Of a stretch of DNA of 64,000 nt, positions 56,499 to 64,000 are shown piece by piece (within the stretch, counting starts at the first letter, position 1; each line of letters opens with the position of its first letter). The position numbers and the translations under genes are program-made. The stretch spans positions 30,380 to 94,379 of the forward strand of contig JAIPDI010000018.1 of the NCBI GenBank assembly GCA_021737785.1. The letters run 5' to 3'. This stretch comes from Deltaproteobacteria bacterium (GTDB taxonomy: Bacteria; Desulfobacterota; DSM-4660; Desulfatiglandales; Desulfatiglandaceae). The notes beneath the pieces are model-generated. The model was not told the origin of the DNA. It made no database searches and was given only the letters and a program-made list of their open reading frames with translations.

Positions 56499-58409
56499 TT
56501 ATGTGCTGCAAGACTCGGGTATCCCCGATTGATCGAATCGCGCCCTGAGGGTGAGCACTTCTCCGTCACACGAGGTCTGAATCTGATACGGCAGTTTGTA
56601 AAAGAGCCCGATCATAAATCTGTTCCCGGGCGTGGTATAGGCCACCATCCCGCTGATCCCATGTTCCATGGCCGCATGGACCAATTTTTCCTGAAGAATT
56701 GTGGAAATCCCCTTTCCCTGCCACTCTTTGTCCACACTGTAGGCGACCTCTGCCATATTGCTTGCCGGATCGAGAAAATAACATCCCACTGCAATCACTT
56801 TCTCGAACCCGGGGCTGCCGATCACGGCGACGATCGACATGTTGTGGATGTAGTCGACCTGGAAAACCTCGGCCACATCCTCGCTGACAAAAGCGGTTTT
56901 TGGAAGAAAAAACCGTTTCATCACATCCTGTTGATCGAGGCCGTAGAAGTGCTCCTGTATCATCCTTTCATCGGTCAGCCTGGCGGGCCGAAAAAGGGTC
57001 GGCTGGCCGTCAATAATACGGGTTTCTTCGATCTTCAGCGGATACACACTCCGGATGCTTTCCACCAGGGTGCGCTCCGGACCTAAGAGCCCCATCTCCT
57101 TGGCCTTGTAAAACAGCTCGTCCCGAAAGTCGGGATGGGCGATGCTGATCATGGCGATGGCCCGTTCCTGAAGGCTCTTGCCGAAGAGATTCACCACCCC
57201 GTACTCGGTCACCACGTACTGGATATCGCCCCTCGGCACCACTACAGGGATGCTTTCCAGAAGCGGTACGATACGGCTGCTCTTGCCGTCCAGGGTGGTT
57301 GAGGGGAGCATCAGGATATTCTTTCCGCCCGGGCTCTGGCTGGCCCCCCTGACAAAGTCCATGATCCCGATCACCCCGGAAAAATTGTTGTAAGGGAGGG
57401 CATCGGCCGCCACCTGACCGGTCAGGTCGATGGCCATGGCCACGTTCAGGGCCACCATCTTGTGGTGACGGGCGATGATCATCGGATCGTTCACATAATC
57501 GGACGGATGAAATTCGATGCCCGGATTGTCATGAAGGAACTCATAAAGATTGGCGGATCCGATAGCACCGCTGGCCACCAGTTTCCCTTCATTGAAGCCC
57601 TTCTTCCGGTTGGTGATCACCCCCCGTGAAAAGAGGTTCATGATGCCGTCGCTGAGGAATTGGGTATGAACCCCAAGGTCGTTTTTCTCGGAAAGGCCGA
57701 GGAAAAGGGCCTCCGGGGTGGTGCCGAGGCTGATCTGGAGGGTCGACCCGTCTTCTATGAGCCGAGCCGCATATCGGGCGATCTGCTTGGCCGATTCAAA
57801 TTCGGGAGGTTTGCCTATGGTGAGGAGTTCCTCTTCCTGTTCCACGATCCAGTCCACTTCATTCACATGGATGAAGCTCCGTCCCATGACACGGGGCATT
57901 CGCGGATTGACCTGCGCAATAACCATATCCGCAGACTGGGCAGCCGCAATCGATACATCCACGCTGACGCCCAGGCTCATCCATCCGAAATCGTCCGGCT
58001 CCGACACCTGGATCAGGGCTACATGGATGGGGAGTTGCCGGCTCTTGAACAGGCGGGGAATGGCCGAAAGATTGATGGGGGTAATGAATCGTTTGTTCCT
58101 GGAGAGGGCCTTGGGTTTGGCCGAACCGAGATAGAACGAGCGGATGTTGAAGCTCTGGGTGGCGGTCTTGTCCGCGATGTCGGTGAGCGGGGTGGTTTCA
58201 AGACTCAGGATGCGAACGATCTCCAGATCAGTGAAATTTTCAAACTGACCCGCCAGTTCCCTCACCAGGGCCTGGGGTTCTCCGCAGGAAGACCCGATGA
58301 AGACCCTCCGGCCCCGTTTGATCCGCCGGATCGCACTGGCCGCGCTCTGCCGTTTGCCCAGGTACGCGTCCGGCCAATAGCCCTGGTCTCTATTCGGGTT
58401 CAGGCCCAT
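56499..58409 (-). CDS. Acetyl-CoA hydrolase/transferase fused to a GNAT domain
   Basis: A 636-residue two-domain protein. Residues about 20-440 are a class I CoA-transferase of the acetyl-CoA hydrolase/4-hydroxybutyrate CoA-transferase family (TLQISLGTTPEALFLGL, NNFSGVIGIMDFVRGASQSPGGK, VVTEYGVVNLFGKSLQERA). After about residue 475 comes a GNAT domain (EVAYSVDKEWQGKGISTIL with the acetyl-CoA loop QGKGIS). The layout parallels Pat, in which an acyl-CoA-binding module is joined to a GNAT domain. AAGAGGCG lies before the ATG, and a near-consensus promoter with a palindromic spacer precedes it. Confidence 0.9.
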   Translation of the reverse strand: MGLNPNRDQGYWPDAYLGKRQSAASAIRRIKRGRRVFIGSSCGEPQALVRELAGQFENFTDLEIVRILSLETTPLTDIADKTATQSFNIRSFYLGSAKPKALSRNKRFITPINLSAIPRLFKSRQLPIHVALIQVSEPDDFGWMSLGVSVDVSIAAAQSADMVIAQVNPRMPRVMGRSFIHVNEVDWIVEQEEELLTIGKPPEFESAKQIARYAARLIEDGSTLQISLGTTPEALFLGLSEKNDLGVHTQFLSDGIMNLFSRGVITNRKKGFNEGKLVASGAIGSANLYEFLHDNPGIEFHPSDYVNDPMIIARHHKMVALNVAMAIDLTGQVAADALPYNNFSGVIGIMDFVRGASQSPGGKNILMLPSTTLDGKSSRIVPLLESIPVVVPRGDIQYVVTEYGVVNLFGKSLQERAIAMISIAHPDFRDELFYKAKEMGLLGPERTLVESIRSVYPLKIEETRIIDGQPTLFRPARLTDERMIQEHFYGLDQQDVMKRFFLPKTAFVSEDVAEVFQVDYIHNMSIVAVIGSPGFEKVIAVGCYFLDPASNMAEVAYSVDKEWQGKGISTILQEKLVHAAMEHGISGMVAYTTPGNRFMIGLFYKLPYQIQTSCDGEVLTLRARFDQSGIPESCST

Positions 58410-58485
58410 TGGGGTCGCCTCTTGCTCAGTATGACATCCCGGTTACCGTACAGGCCCTCTGTTCTTTTGCTGCTCATGAAAAGGG

Positions 58486-58515
58486 AGTATACGGGGAATC
58501 CCCGGGTTGTGTCAA
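58486..58515 (-). promoter_or_regulatory. Promoter with palindromic spacer upstream of the CoA-transferase/GNAT gene
   Basis: On the minus strand TTGACA (58515-58510), an 18-base spacer and TATACT (58491-58486), about 75 bases before the ATG. The spacer contains CGGGGAATCCCCG, a palindrome with six-base arms. A wider inverted repeat CCGGGTTG/CAACCCGG at about 58502-58531 spans the -35 box. Both look like operator sites for a dimeric regulator. Confidence 0.55.
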
Positions 58516-58569
58516 TACACTACCAACCCGGCAGTCTTCCTGCAGACAACCCAAAGTCCCCGCCTATTT

Positions 58570-59079
58570 TTAAACGGCAATCTCCTCCAATCCCAGTACA
58601 CGATCGATGTCCAGAAGTATCTTTACCCCCCCTTCCATCTTGGCCATTCCAAGGATATAGTCCGTATTGAGCCGGGCGCCGAAGGTGGGTGTGGCCTCGA
58701 TATCCTCCTTTTTAATGTTCAGGACCTCGGATACCGAATCCACCACAATACCGATCATCACCATCCCGTTCTCGCCCCGGATCTCTACAACGATGATACA
58801 GGTACGCTCCGTGTAATCGATTTCCTCCATCCCGAACCTCCCCCTCAAGTCCACGACCGGAATCACCTTCCCCCTAAGGTTGATGACCCCTTTCACAAAA
58901 TCCGGGGTCTGGGGCACGGAGGTGATCGGCATCATCCCGATGATCTCCTTGATTTTCAGTATGCTGATGCCATACTCCTCATCGGCCAGCGTGAAGGTCA
59001 GATATTTCCCCTCCTTTTCCGCCATGGCCTTTACTGCCTGGTCCATTGTTTGTGCAAGTTCCGACATTTTTCTTCCCAT
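58570..59079 (-). CDS. cheW: Chemotaxis coupling protein CheW
   Basis: A 169-residue CheW adaptor, which joins chemoreceptors to CheA. KYLTFTLADEEYGISILKIKEIIGMMPITSVPQTPDFVKGVINLRGKVIPVVDLR is the typical core, followed by IGIVVDSVSEVL. GGAAG precedes the ATG. No cheA or receptor gene is nearby, so it is either an orphan or part of a scattered system. Confidence 0.96.
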   Translation of the reverse strand: MGRKMSELAQTMDQAVKAMAEKEGKYLTFTLADEEYGISILKIKEIIGMMPITSVPQTPDFVKGVINLRGKVIPVVDLRGRFGMEEIDYTERTCIIVVEIRGENGMVMIGIVVDSVSEVLNIKKEDIEATPTFGARLNTDYILGMAKMEGGVKILLDIDRVLGLEEIAV

Positions 59080-59750
59080 CCTTTCCTATTCGTATGTTTG
59101 ATAAAAACCCTTCCGGGAACCGTCAGTTGAGCATCGACTCCTCTTTTCCCCCTCAACAATCGTGGTGCAGACAACCTCATCAGAACAGAGCAACAACGAA
59201 AATATTCTTTCCTGGGACGTTTAAAGCAGGAACTATGCCAAAGGGGCATGGAAGATGGAAACGGTTCTCAGCAGCAGCGTTTGCCGCGGATCGGTTGGGG
59301 AAAATTTGGAATGTGCCCATGAGGGCAGGGTCGAAACGCAGCCAAAATCGGCCTGGTCCCCGGCACTACGAACATCGAATCAGGCGTGAGGGGGGCTTAA
59401 CTCGGCAAGGATTCAGAGTCCGTCCGCATCAGACGGATATTAACGCTCTCCCTGGACCGGCGAACGGTTACCTGATAGAGCTTATCTTGGTTTCAATAAG
59501 TTGTGGATGGAGACGGACACTTTGACGTGACCGCTCGATGCAGCGTGTGAAACTTGGGATTTCGTCAATTCGTTGACATCAGAGACCCTCTGGGGTGCTA
59601 TGGGGTGGCACCCGGTTTCATTTCCACGCCCTCACGGGCCTACATCAAAGACCGGAGCCCGGAGGTCAGAACTCAGAGGCCAGCAAAAACTCAACAAACC
59701 CAATAGACCCGACGAACTCAAAAACCCCAAAGACGAGCAACCAGCAACTG
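59080..59750. other. Intergenic region with repeats
   Basis: A 671-base gap between the sensor kinase stop and CheW. It contains CCCGGCACTACGAAC at 59359-59373 (also at 33472) and the word repeat at 59655-59752. The rest contains no frame with family-like sequence. Confidence 0.5.
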
Positions 59751-59752
59751 TC
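59655..59752 (+). repeat. Degenerate word repeat (GGAGGTCAGA / CAACGAACC type), left of the kinase
   Basis: Words such as GGAGGTCAGAACTCAGAGGCC, then AACTCAACAAACCCAAT and GACGAGCAACCAGCAAC. The same order of words occurs at 62945-63125. It ends exactly at the stop codon of the kinase gene. Confidence 0.7.
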
Positions 59753-62700
59753 ACACCTCTTCCAGCACCTGCCGAAGTTTGTTGCTCAGTGCCTGAAGCG
59801 TGAAGGGTTTCTGGATAAAATGGACGCCCGGATCCAGGACCCCATGGTGGGTGATCACTTCAGCGGTGTAGCCGGACGTGAACAGGCACTTGAGATTTGG
59901 GTATAGGGTGAGGAGCCGATCAGATAGATCCCGGCCGTTCATCTCAGGCATGATCACGTCGGTCATGAGGAGATGGATTTCGCCCGCATAATTACCTGCC
60001 GCACGGATAGCCTCGTTCGGGGTGTTCGCAACCAAAACCTCATATCCCAACCGTTCCAGCATGCTCTTGCCGATTTCCAAAAGCGTGAGCTCATCTTCCA
60101 CCACCAGGATGGTCTCATGGCCGCCCCTGAGTGCCTCCACTGGGTCTTGCTGAAACTCCGTGGCCTCGCCCACATGCCGCGGCAGGTAGATCCTGAATGT
60201 GGCCCCTTCGCCGGGCTCACTGTATACGGTAATGAATCCCTCATTTTGTTTGACAATACCGTACACCGTGGCCAGACCAAGACCGGTCCCCTTGCCCACT
60301 CCTTTGGTAGTGAAAAAAGGCTCAAAAAGATTTTCGAGGACCTCTTTTTCCATACCGCAGCCTTGGTCGCTTACTGACAGGACCACGTGGTCCCCGATTG
60401 CACCTTCCGGATTAGCGCTGCAATAGGGACCATCAAGACGTATATTTTCCGTCTGGATGACGATCCTGCCGACGTCCTTGATCGCATCCCTGGCATTGAC
60501 GCAGAGATTGGCGAGGATCTGGTCGATCTGGGAGGGGTCCATCTTGATCGGCCACAGCTTCGCCCCCGGCATCCAGGCCAGGTCAATGTCTTCGCCGATG
60601 AGCCGCCGGAGTATTTTGAGCATCCCCTCTACCGTATCGTTGAGATTTAAGACCACCGGTGCAACGGTCTGTTTACGGGCAAAGGCGAGCAACTGCCGCA
60701 CCAGGTCGGCGGAACGATGGGTGGTCTGTTGGATCTGCTGGAGCCTCTCCTGTATCGGGTCATCCGGATCCGTATCCATCAGGGCCAACTCCGTATGGGC
60801 GAGAATCACCGCCAGCATGTTGTTGAAATCATGGGCCACGCCGCCGGCCATCCGCCCGACGGCCTCGAGCTTCTGGGCCTGGTTCAACTGGGCCTGGAGT
60901 TTGCGCCTCTCCGCTTCGGCCCGCTTCCGTTCGGTGATGTCGGCAAAGATGCAGGCGAACTGGTTGAGCGATGGACGGAAGGCCGTCACTTCGAAATGCT
61001 TCTTCAGTTCGCCCGAGTAGTCCTCGAAAGAGGCCGGTTCGCCCGTCTGCGCCACGTTGCCGTAGATCTCTATCCAGCGCGGCTCTGTCCCGGGAAATAC
61101 TTGGAGGACGGTCTTTCCCAATATGTCCGAGGCGTTCAAGCCGGTCATCTCCTCAAATGCCGGGTTGACGGCCAGGAATCGGTAGTCCGCGGGCCGTCCC
61201 TCTCCATCGCAGACGATCTCATGAAGCGCGAATCCGTTCAGCATCTCCCGGAACAAGGTCTGATAGTTTTGTTCTGCCTGTTTGAGTTCGGTGATGTCCA
61301 TGATGTTTCCGACGACCTTGACGATGCGGTTCTCTGCCGTCACCGCTTTGGCCGTGGTGCGGATCCAGAGCCGACGGCCTTTGGCGGAGGTGAAGGGGAG
61401 TTCCAGGTCATAGGGTTCACCGTGTTCTATACAGCGTTGGAAGGCGGCCAGGACCGTTGACCGGTCTTCAGGCGCGTAACATGCCAGGCTCCCGGCGATA
61501 TGCTCCGGCGATCCGGGGGTGAATGCTTCCATTTCCAGATCATGGATCCGATAGGCCTCCTCCGTCCAGGTCATGGCCTGCGCTTCCACGTCCCACTCCC
61601 AACCGCCGACCTTGGCCAGCTGTTGTGTGGCGGCAAGGAGTTTCTGGTTTTTGGAAAGCGCCTCTTCGGCCCGTTTGCGATCCGTAACATCCGTGACAAT
61701 GCCTCTGAAACCCGTCCTTTCATTCTTCTCGTTTCTGATGAGAGAGCAAGAGACCTCGATTGTCCTTCTAACGCCGTCTTTGCGGATGATATCCCAGGTA
61801 AAAGCACGCAGCGGCTCGCCGGTCTTGAAAACCCGGTTGTAGGCCTCAAACACCTTTTCCCTGTTTTCCTGATCTGCGGAATAGTCTTGGTAGCTGATGC
61901 CCCCCAACTCCTCATGAGAGTATCCGAGGATCTTCTGGCATGCCTCATTAATAAAGGTAAACCTACCGGCCAGATCCACCTCGTGATAGCCTTCGGCCAT
62001 GTTCTCAAGAATGATTCGATATTTTTCCTCGCTTCTCCGCAAGGCCTCCAGCGTCTTTTTTTCCTGGGTGATTTCGTATCCGATGCCCTCCAGATACCCT
62101 TCTTCGGGGCAGGCACGGGCGGAAAACCGTGTCCAGATCTCTGTGTTGTCTTTTCGTGAAAAGCGGGCCTCGAAGTCGGTCACGCTCCCCTTTTCCACAA
62201 GGGAATCAAGCATCTTTTGCCGCGCATGGGAATCGATGTAGTGCTCGGATGCGATAAAATCCGTTATACATGCCTCCGGGGTTTCATACCCGTACGTCCG
62301 GGCAAAACGCTCATTGCACTCAAGGACCTTCCCATCACTGAGACGCGTCCTGAATATCCCCACCTGGGCGTTGTTGAAGATGTTTCGGTATTTTTCCTCC
62401 CCCCTGCGCAGTTCCGTGTCCCTGTCCTCTCGCCGTTGTTTTGAGGCTGTCTTAATTTTAACCATTGCCCGAGTCAGGGCAATCAGTTCCAGGTCATCTA
62501 TGGGTTTGGCGAGAAACCCCTCGGCCCCCGCTTCCAGGGCCTTGATACGGCTTTGACGATCCGTTTCGAGGCCCGTGAGAAAGACGATGGGGATATGTCG
62601 CGCCCGCGCATCCTGTTTAAGCCTCCGGCACACCTTAAACCCGTCAATTTCGGGCATCCCAATATCGAGGAGGATCATGTCCGGCTCTTCGGCCAAGGCC

Positions 62701-62822
62701 AGTTTGACCCCGCTTTCCCCACTCAAGGCAGACAAAACCTCTACTTGGGCAAAGGCCTTCCCTGCAACACCTTTAAAGCGCGTCTGGTCTTCCGGGTTGT
62801 CGTTAATAAAAAGTATCTTCAT
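59751..62822 (-). CDS. Hybrid sensor histidine kinase with N- and C-terminal receivers and PAS domains
   Basis: A 1023-residue cytoplasmic kinase with no membrane segment. Order: receiver (about 1-118, Asp53, Lys106), at least four PAS/PAC units between about 140 and 640 (repeated SEEKYRIILENMAEG, FRGIVTDVTDRKRAEE, VVGNIMDITELKQAEQ, FADITERKRAEA endings), HisKA with His664 in GGVAHDFNNML, HATPase with DQGCGMEKEV and GKGTGLGLATVYGIV, then a second receiver (Asp955 in LMTDVIMPEMNG). The ATG at 62822 has GAGAGGA six bases upstream; a TTG seven codons earlier is also in frame. Flanked by related repeats; no cognate regulator gene adjoins. Confidence 0.93.
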   Translation of the reverse strand: MKILFINDNPEDQTRFKGVAGKAFAQVEVLSALSGESGVKLALAEEPDMILLDIGMPEIDGFKVCRRLKQDARARHIPIVFLTGLETDRQSRIKALEAGAEGFLAKPIDDLELIALTRAMVKIKTASKQRREDRDTELRRGEEKYRNIFNNAQVGIFRTRLSDGKVLECNERFARTYGYETPEACITDFIASEHYIDSHARQKMLDSLVEKGSVTDFEARFSRKDNTEIWTRFSARACPEEGYLEGIGYEITQEKKTLEALRRSEEKYRIILENMAEGYHEVDLAGRFTFINEACQKILGYSHEELGGISYQDYSADQENREKVFEAYNRVFKTGEPLRAFTWDIIRKDGVRRTIEVSCSLIRNEKNERTGFRGIVTDVTDRKRAEEALSKNQKLLAATQQLAKVGGWEWDVEAQAMTWTEEAYRIHDLEMEAFTPGSPEHIAGSLACYAPEDRSTVLAAFQRCIEHGEPYDLELPFTSAKGRRLWIRTTAKAVTAENRIVKVVGNIMDITELKQAEQNYQTLFREMLNGFALHEIVCDGEGRPADYRFLAVNPAFEEMTGLNASDILGKTVLQVFPGTEPRWIEIYGNVAQTGEPASFEDYSGELKKHFEVTAFRPSLNQFACIFADITERKRAEAERRKLQAQLNQAQKLEAVGRMAGGVAHDFNNMLAVILAHTELALMDTDPDDPIQERLQQIQQTTHRSADLVRQLLAFARKQTVAPVVLNLNDTVEGMLKILRRLIGEDIDLAWMPGAKLWPIKMDPSQIDQILANLCVNARDAIKDVGRIVIQTENIRLDGPYCSANPEGAIGDHVVLSVSDQGCGMEKEVLENLFEPFFTTKGVGKGTGLGLATVYGIVKQNEGFITVYSEPGEGATFRIYLPRHVGEATEFQQDPVEALRGGHETILVVEDELTLLEIGKSMLERLGYEVLVANTPNEAIRAAGNYAGEIHLLMTDVIMPEMNGRDLSDRLLTLYPNLKCLFTSGYTAEVITHHGVLDPGVHFIQKPFTLQALSNKLRQVLEEV

Positions 62823-63128
62823 GGATTTCCTCTCTGATGACAATCCGCAAACAATTATTCAGTCACAGCCTCTGTACCGAGCGCAAAAGAGTATACCCCC
62901 AATTCTGTCTGTTTAATTAATCCCTCACCCATGCCCTCACGGGCACACTACGCCCGAGGCTCAAAGCTGAAAGCTCAAAGCAACACCGAACAAAGAGAGA
63001 GGTCGGAAGTCAGAGGTCGGAGGCCAGCCAAAACCAATGAACTCAAGAAACCCAACGAACCAGCAACGAGCAACCCGCAATCCCGCGTACCGCGGGATCT
63101 ACGCTTCGCTCGGACCAGCAACCTATGC
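62823..63128. other. Intergenic region filled by repeats
   Basis: The 306 bases between the kinase start and the truncated kinase tail consist mostly of the repeat at 62945-63125. The promoter for the kinase should lie here, but no clear boxes are seen. Confidence 0.45.
62945..63125 (+). repeat. Degenerate word repeat, right of the kinase, with hairpin element
   Basis: Words GGCTCAAAGCTGAAAGCTC, GGTCGGAAGTCAGAGGTCGG, ACTCAAGAAACCCAACG and CCAGCAACGAGCAACC, then an ATCCCGCG/CGCGGGAT hairpin and GCTTCGCTCGGACCAGCAACC. The hairpin part is the reverse complement of the 41-base element at 53583-53623; the word part parallels 59655-59752. Confidence 0.75.
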
Positions 63129-63665
63129 TCAATTTTCCCCAAGGGCCTTGTTCAGGGCCGCTCTCAAGGTTGCCATCTGATACGGCTTGGGGAGGAAGAC
63201 CTGGGGATTATCGACGTAATCTCCGCGCATGACCCGGGCCTCATCATAGCCGCTGGCCAGGATCACGGGGATGTCCGGCCGTATCTTGCGCATGGCCGCG
63301 AGCGTTTCCCACCCGTTCATGTGGGGCATGCTCAGATCGGTGAGCACCAGACGGATGTCGTGCTGCCTGCCACGGAAGATGTGCACCGCCTCGATCCCGT
63401 CTTTCGCCGTGAGCACCTCGAATCCAAGGTGTTTCAGCATGACCCTGGCCGCATCACGGACCATCTTCTGGTCCTCCACCAGCAGGATAACCCCGCCTGT
63501 GTCGATCTCCTTCCCACCCGGTGGTTTCTCCGGGGCCGGCTGGAGGGTCGCTTCGGAAAAGAGTGGAAAATAAACCCGGAACACGCTTCCTGCCCGGCCC
63601 TGCTGATGTCCGGGGCCATGCACACGACCAGTGCGCACACGAATAAAACAAGTATGTATTTCCAC
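63129..63665 (-). pseudogene. Truncated hybrid histidine kinase tail with receiver domain
   Basis: The frame encodes GSVFRVYFPLFSEA, the last strand of an HATPase domain, followed by a complete receiver (acidic residues in LLVEDQKM, phosphoacceptor Asp in LVLTDLSMPHMNG, Lys in LPKPYQM). Everything N-terminal to that (PAS, HisKA, most of HATPase) is missing. The upstream part reads better in another frame as a signal peptide (MWKYILVLFVCALVVC, ATG at 63667 with GAGGAT upstream). The junction near 63595 therefore looks like a deletion that joined an exported-protein start to a kinase tail. Confidence 0.65.
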
Positions 63666-64000
63666 ATGGCATCCTCAATCGCTATTCACGCGTCATTCCT
63701 GTGGTTTGCTTACTTTCCCCTGAGGCATGGCCGGACACACGACGAATTTTTCGGTAACAACCGTTCTCTCAGGCGTCATTGGCCACGCCAAGGGTAACAC
63801 CTCCACTTTGCGCTTTGTCATTTGAACCCCTCTTCTTTTCAAAGGCCTTTTTCCATCTCATTCTTGACGGTCTCGTAAAAAGTCAGAACTCAATCAAGCC
63901 GCCATTATGAGCATATGCTCATAATGGCGAACGGATAAAGTGTAAGTTTTTTCCTTTCGGTTCCAAGCATCTAAAAAATGCTCTTTGACAACATAAATAA
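63666..64000. other. Right-edge intergenic region
   Basis: The last 335 bases carry no credible gene. They include TTGACGGTCTCGTAAAAAGTC at about 63863-63883, a string that looks like a common extragenic repeat of this bacterial group, the 30-base palindrome at 63899-63928, and TTGACA at 63985-63990, which may be the -35 box of a gene beyond the window. Confidence 0.5.
63899..63928. promoter_or_regulatory. Perfect 30-base palindrome
   Basis: CGCCATTATGAGCAT is followed directly by its exact reverse complement with no spacer. A spacerless 30-base palindrome containing TGAGCATATGCTCA is typical of a binding site for a symmetric DNA-binding protein rather than of an RNA hairpin. It lies about 57 bases before a TTGACA hexamer facing right. 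Confidence 0.6.

Noticed and set aside
57660..58670. 336-codon open frame on the plus strand
   Set aside because: Antisense to the CoA-transferase/GNAT gene and running into CheW; no recognisable motifs.
59655..63125. CRISPR array suggested by repeated words
   Set aside because: Word order is irregular, spacers of constant length are absent and no cas genes are present.

Overview
The window looks like a chromosomal segment of an anaerobic, Gram-negative Desulfobacterota (former deltaproteobacterial) organism. This is inferred from the gene order nusB-leuS-lptE-holA-rpsT-murJ, a DUF4911 protein, indolepyruvate:ferredoxin oxidoreductase with an FrhB-type partner, a spore-photoproduct-lyase-like radical SAM protein paired with a ParB-like protein, SelA, LPS and lipoprotein maturation genes, and large hybrid sensor kinases. 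No rRNA, phage, insertion sequence or CRISPR array is visible. Most of the window is housekeeping DNA. The unusual signal is in the gaps, which hold several families of dispersed repeats, and in one acyl-CoA/protein-acetylation cluster.

Layout. 1-9.1 kb (+): end of ribH, nusB, leuS, lptE, holA, (rpsT on -), murJ, then a ParB-like gene translationally coupled to the SPL-like radical SAM gene. 9.3-10.8 kb: NifU-type scaffold, 3-hydroxyacyl-CoA dehydrogenase, and convergent to it a 29-residue gene resembling mycobacterial ribosomal protein bS22/COX24, sharing a bidirectional terminator. 10.9-22.8 kb (-): miaB plus a GGDEF response regulator; a DUF4911 gene; and a tightly packed run FrhB-like, iorA, iorB, PHP phosphoesterase, COG2187 kinase-like, P-loop kinase, adenine deaminase, nadK. 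23.2-25.3 kb: lytic transglycosylase (-) and purine nucleoside phosphorylase (+). 25.3-33.2 kb (-): one long run YceD-rpmF-plsX-fabG-acpP-fabF-glyA-dCMP deaminase-nrdR-ribD, without fabH and fabD. 33.3-36.4 kb (+): a strong promoter, a hairpin-rich leader, an unrecognised 353-residue protein, gltX. 36.5-41 kb (-): ileS-lspA-lgt and tRNA-His. 41.6-50.6 kb (+): selA, sugar-phosphate isomerase, a deoxyhypusine-synthase-like protein, FmdB zinc ribbon, ispF-cysS-uvrB-rlmB, MarC. 50.7-59.1 kb (-): acyl-CoA synthetase, histone-deacetylase-family protein, acetyl-CoA synthetase, GNAT, CoA-transferase/GNAT fusion, CheW. 59.7-63.7 kb (-): a hybrid histidine kinase and the truncated tail of a second one.

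How it works together. The 50.7-58.4 kb block combines acetyl/acyl-CoA synthetases carrying the acetylatable lysine motif with a deacetylase-fold protein and two GNAT domains, one fused to a CoA-transferase. That is the parts list for reversible lysine-acylation control of acyl-CoA synthetases. The 14-23 kb block joins anaerobic 2-oxoacid (aryl pyruvate) oxidation to purine salvage and NADP synthesis. Several start and stop regions (GlyA tail, deacetylase N-terminus, FrhB upstream frame, LptE upstream frame) lie in dispersed repeats. This suggests that repeats have inserted at, and locally rewritten, gene ends.
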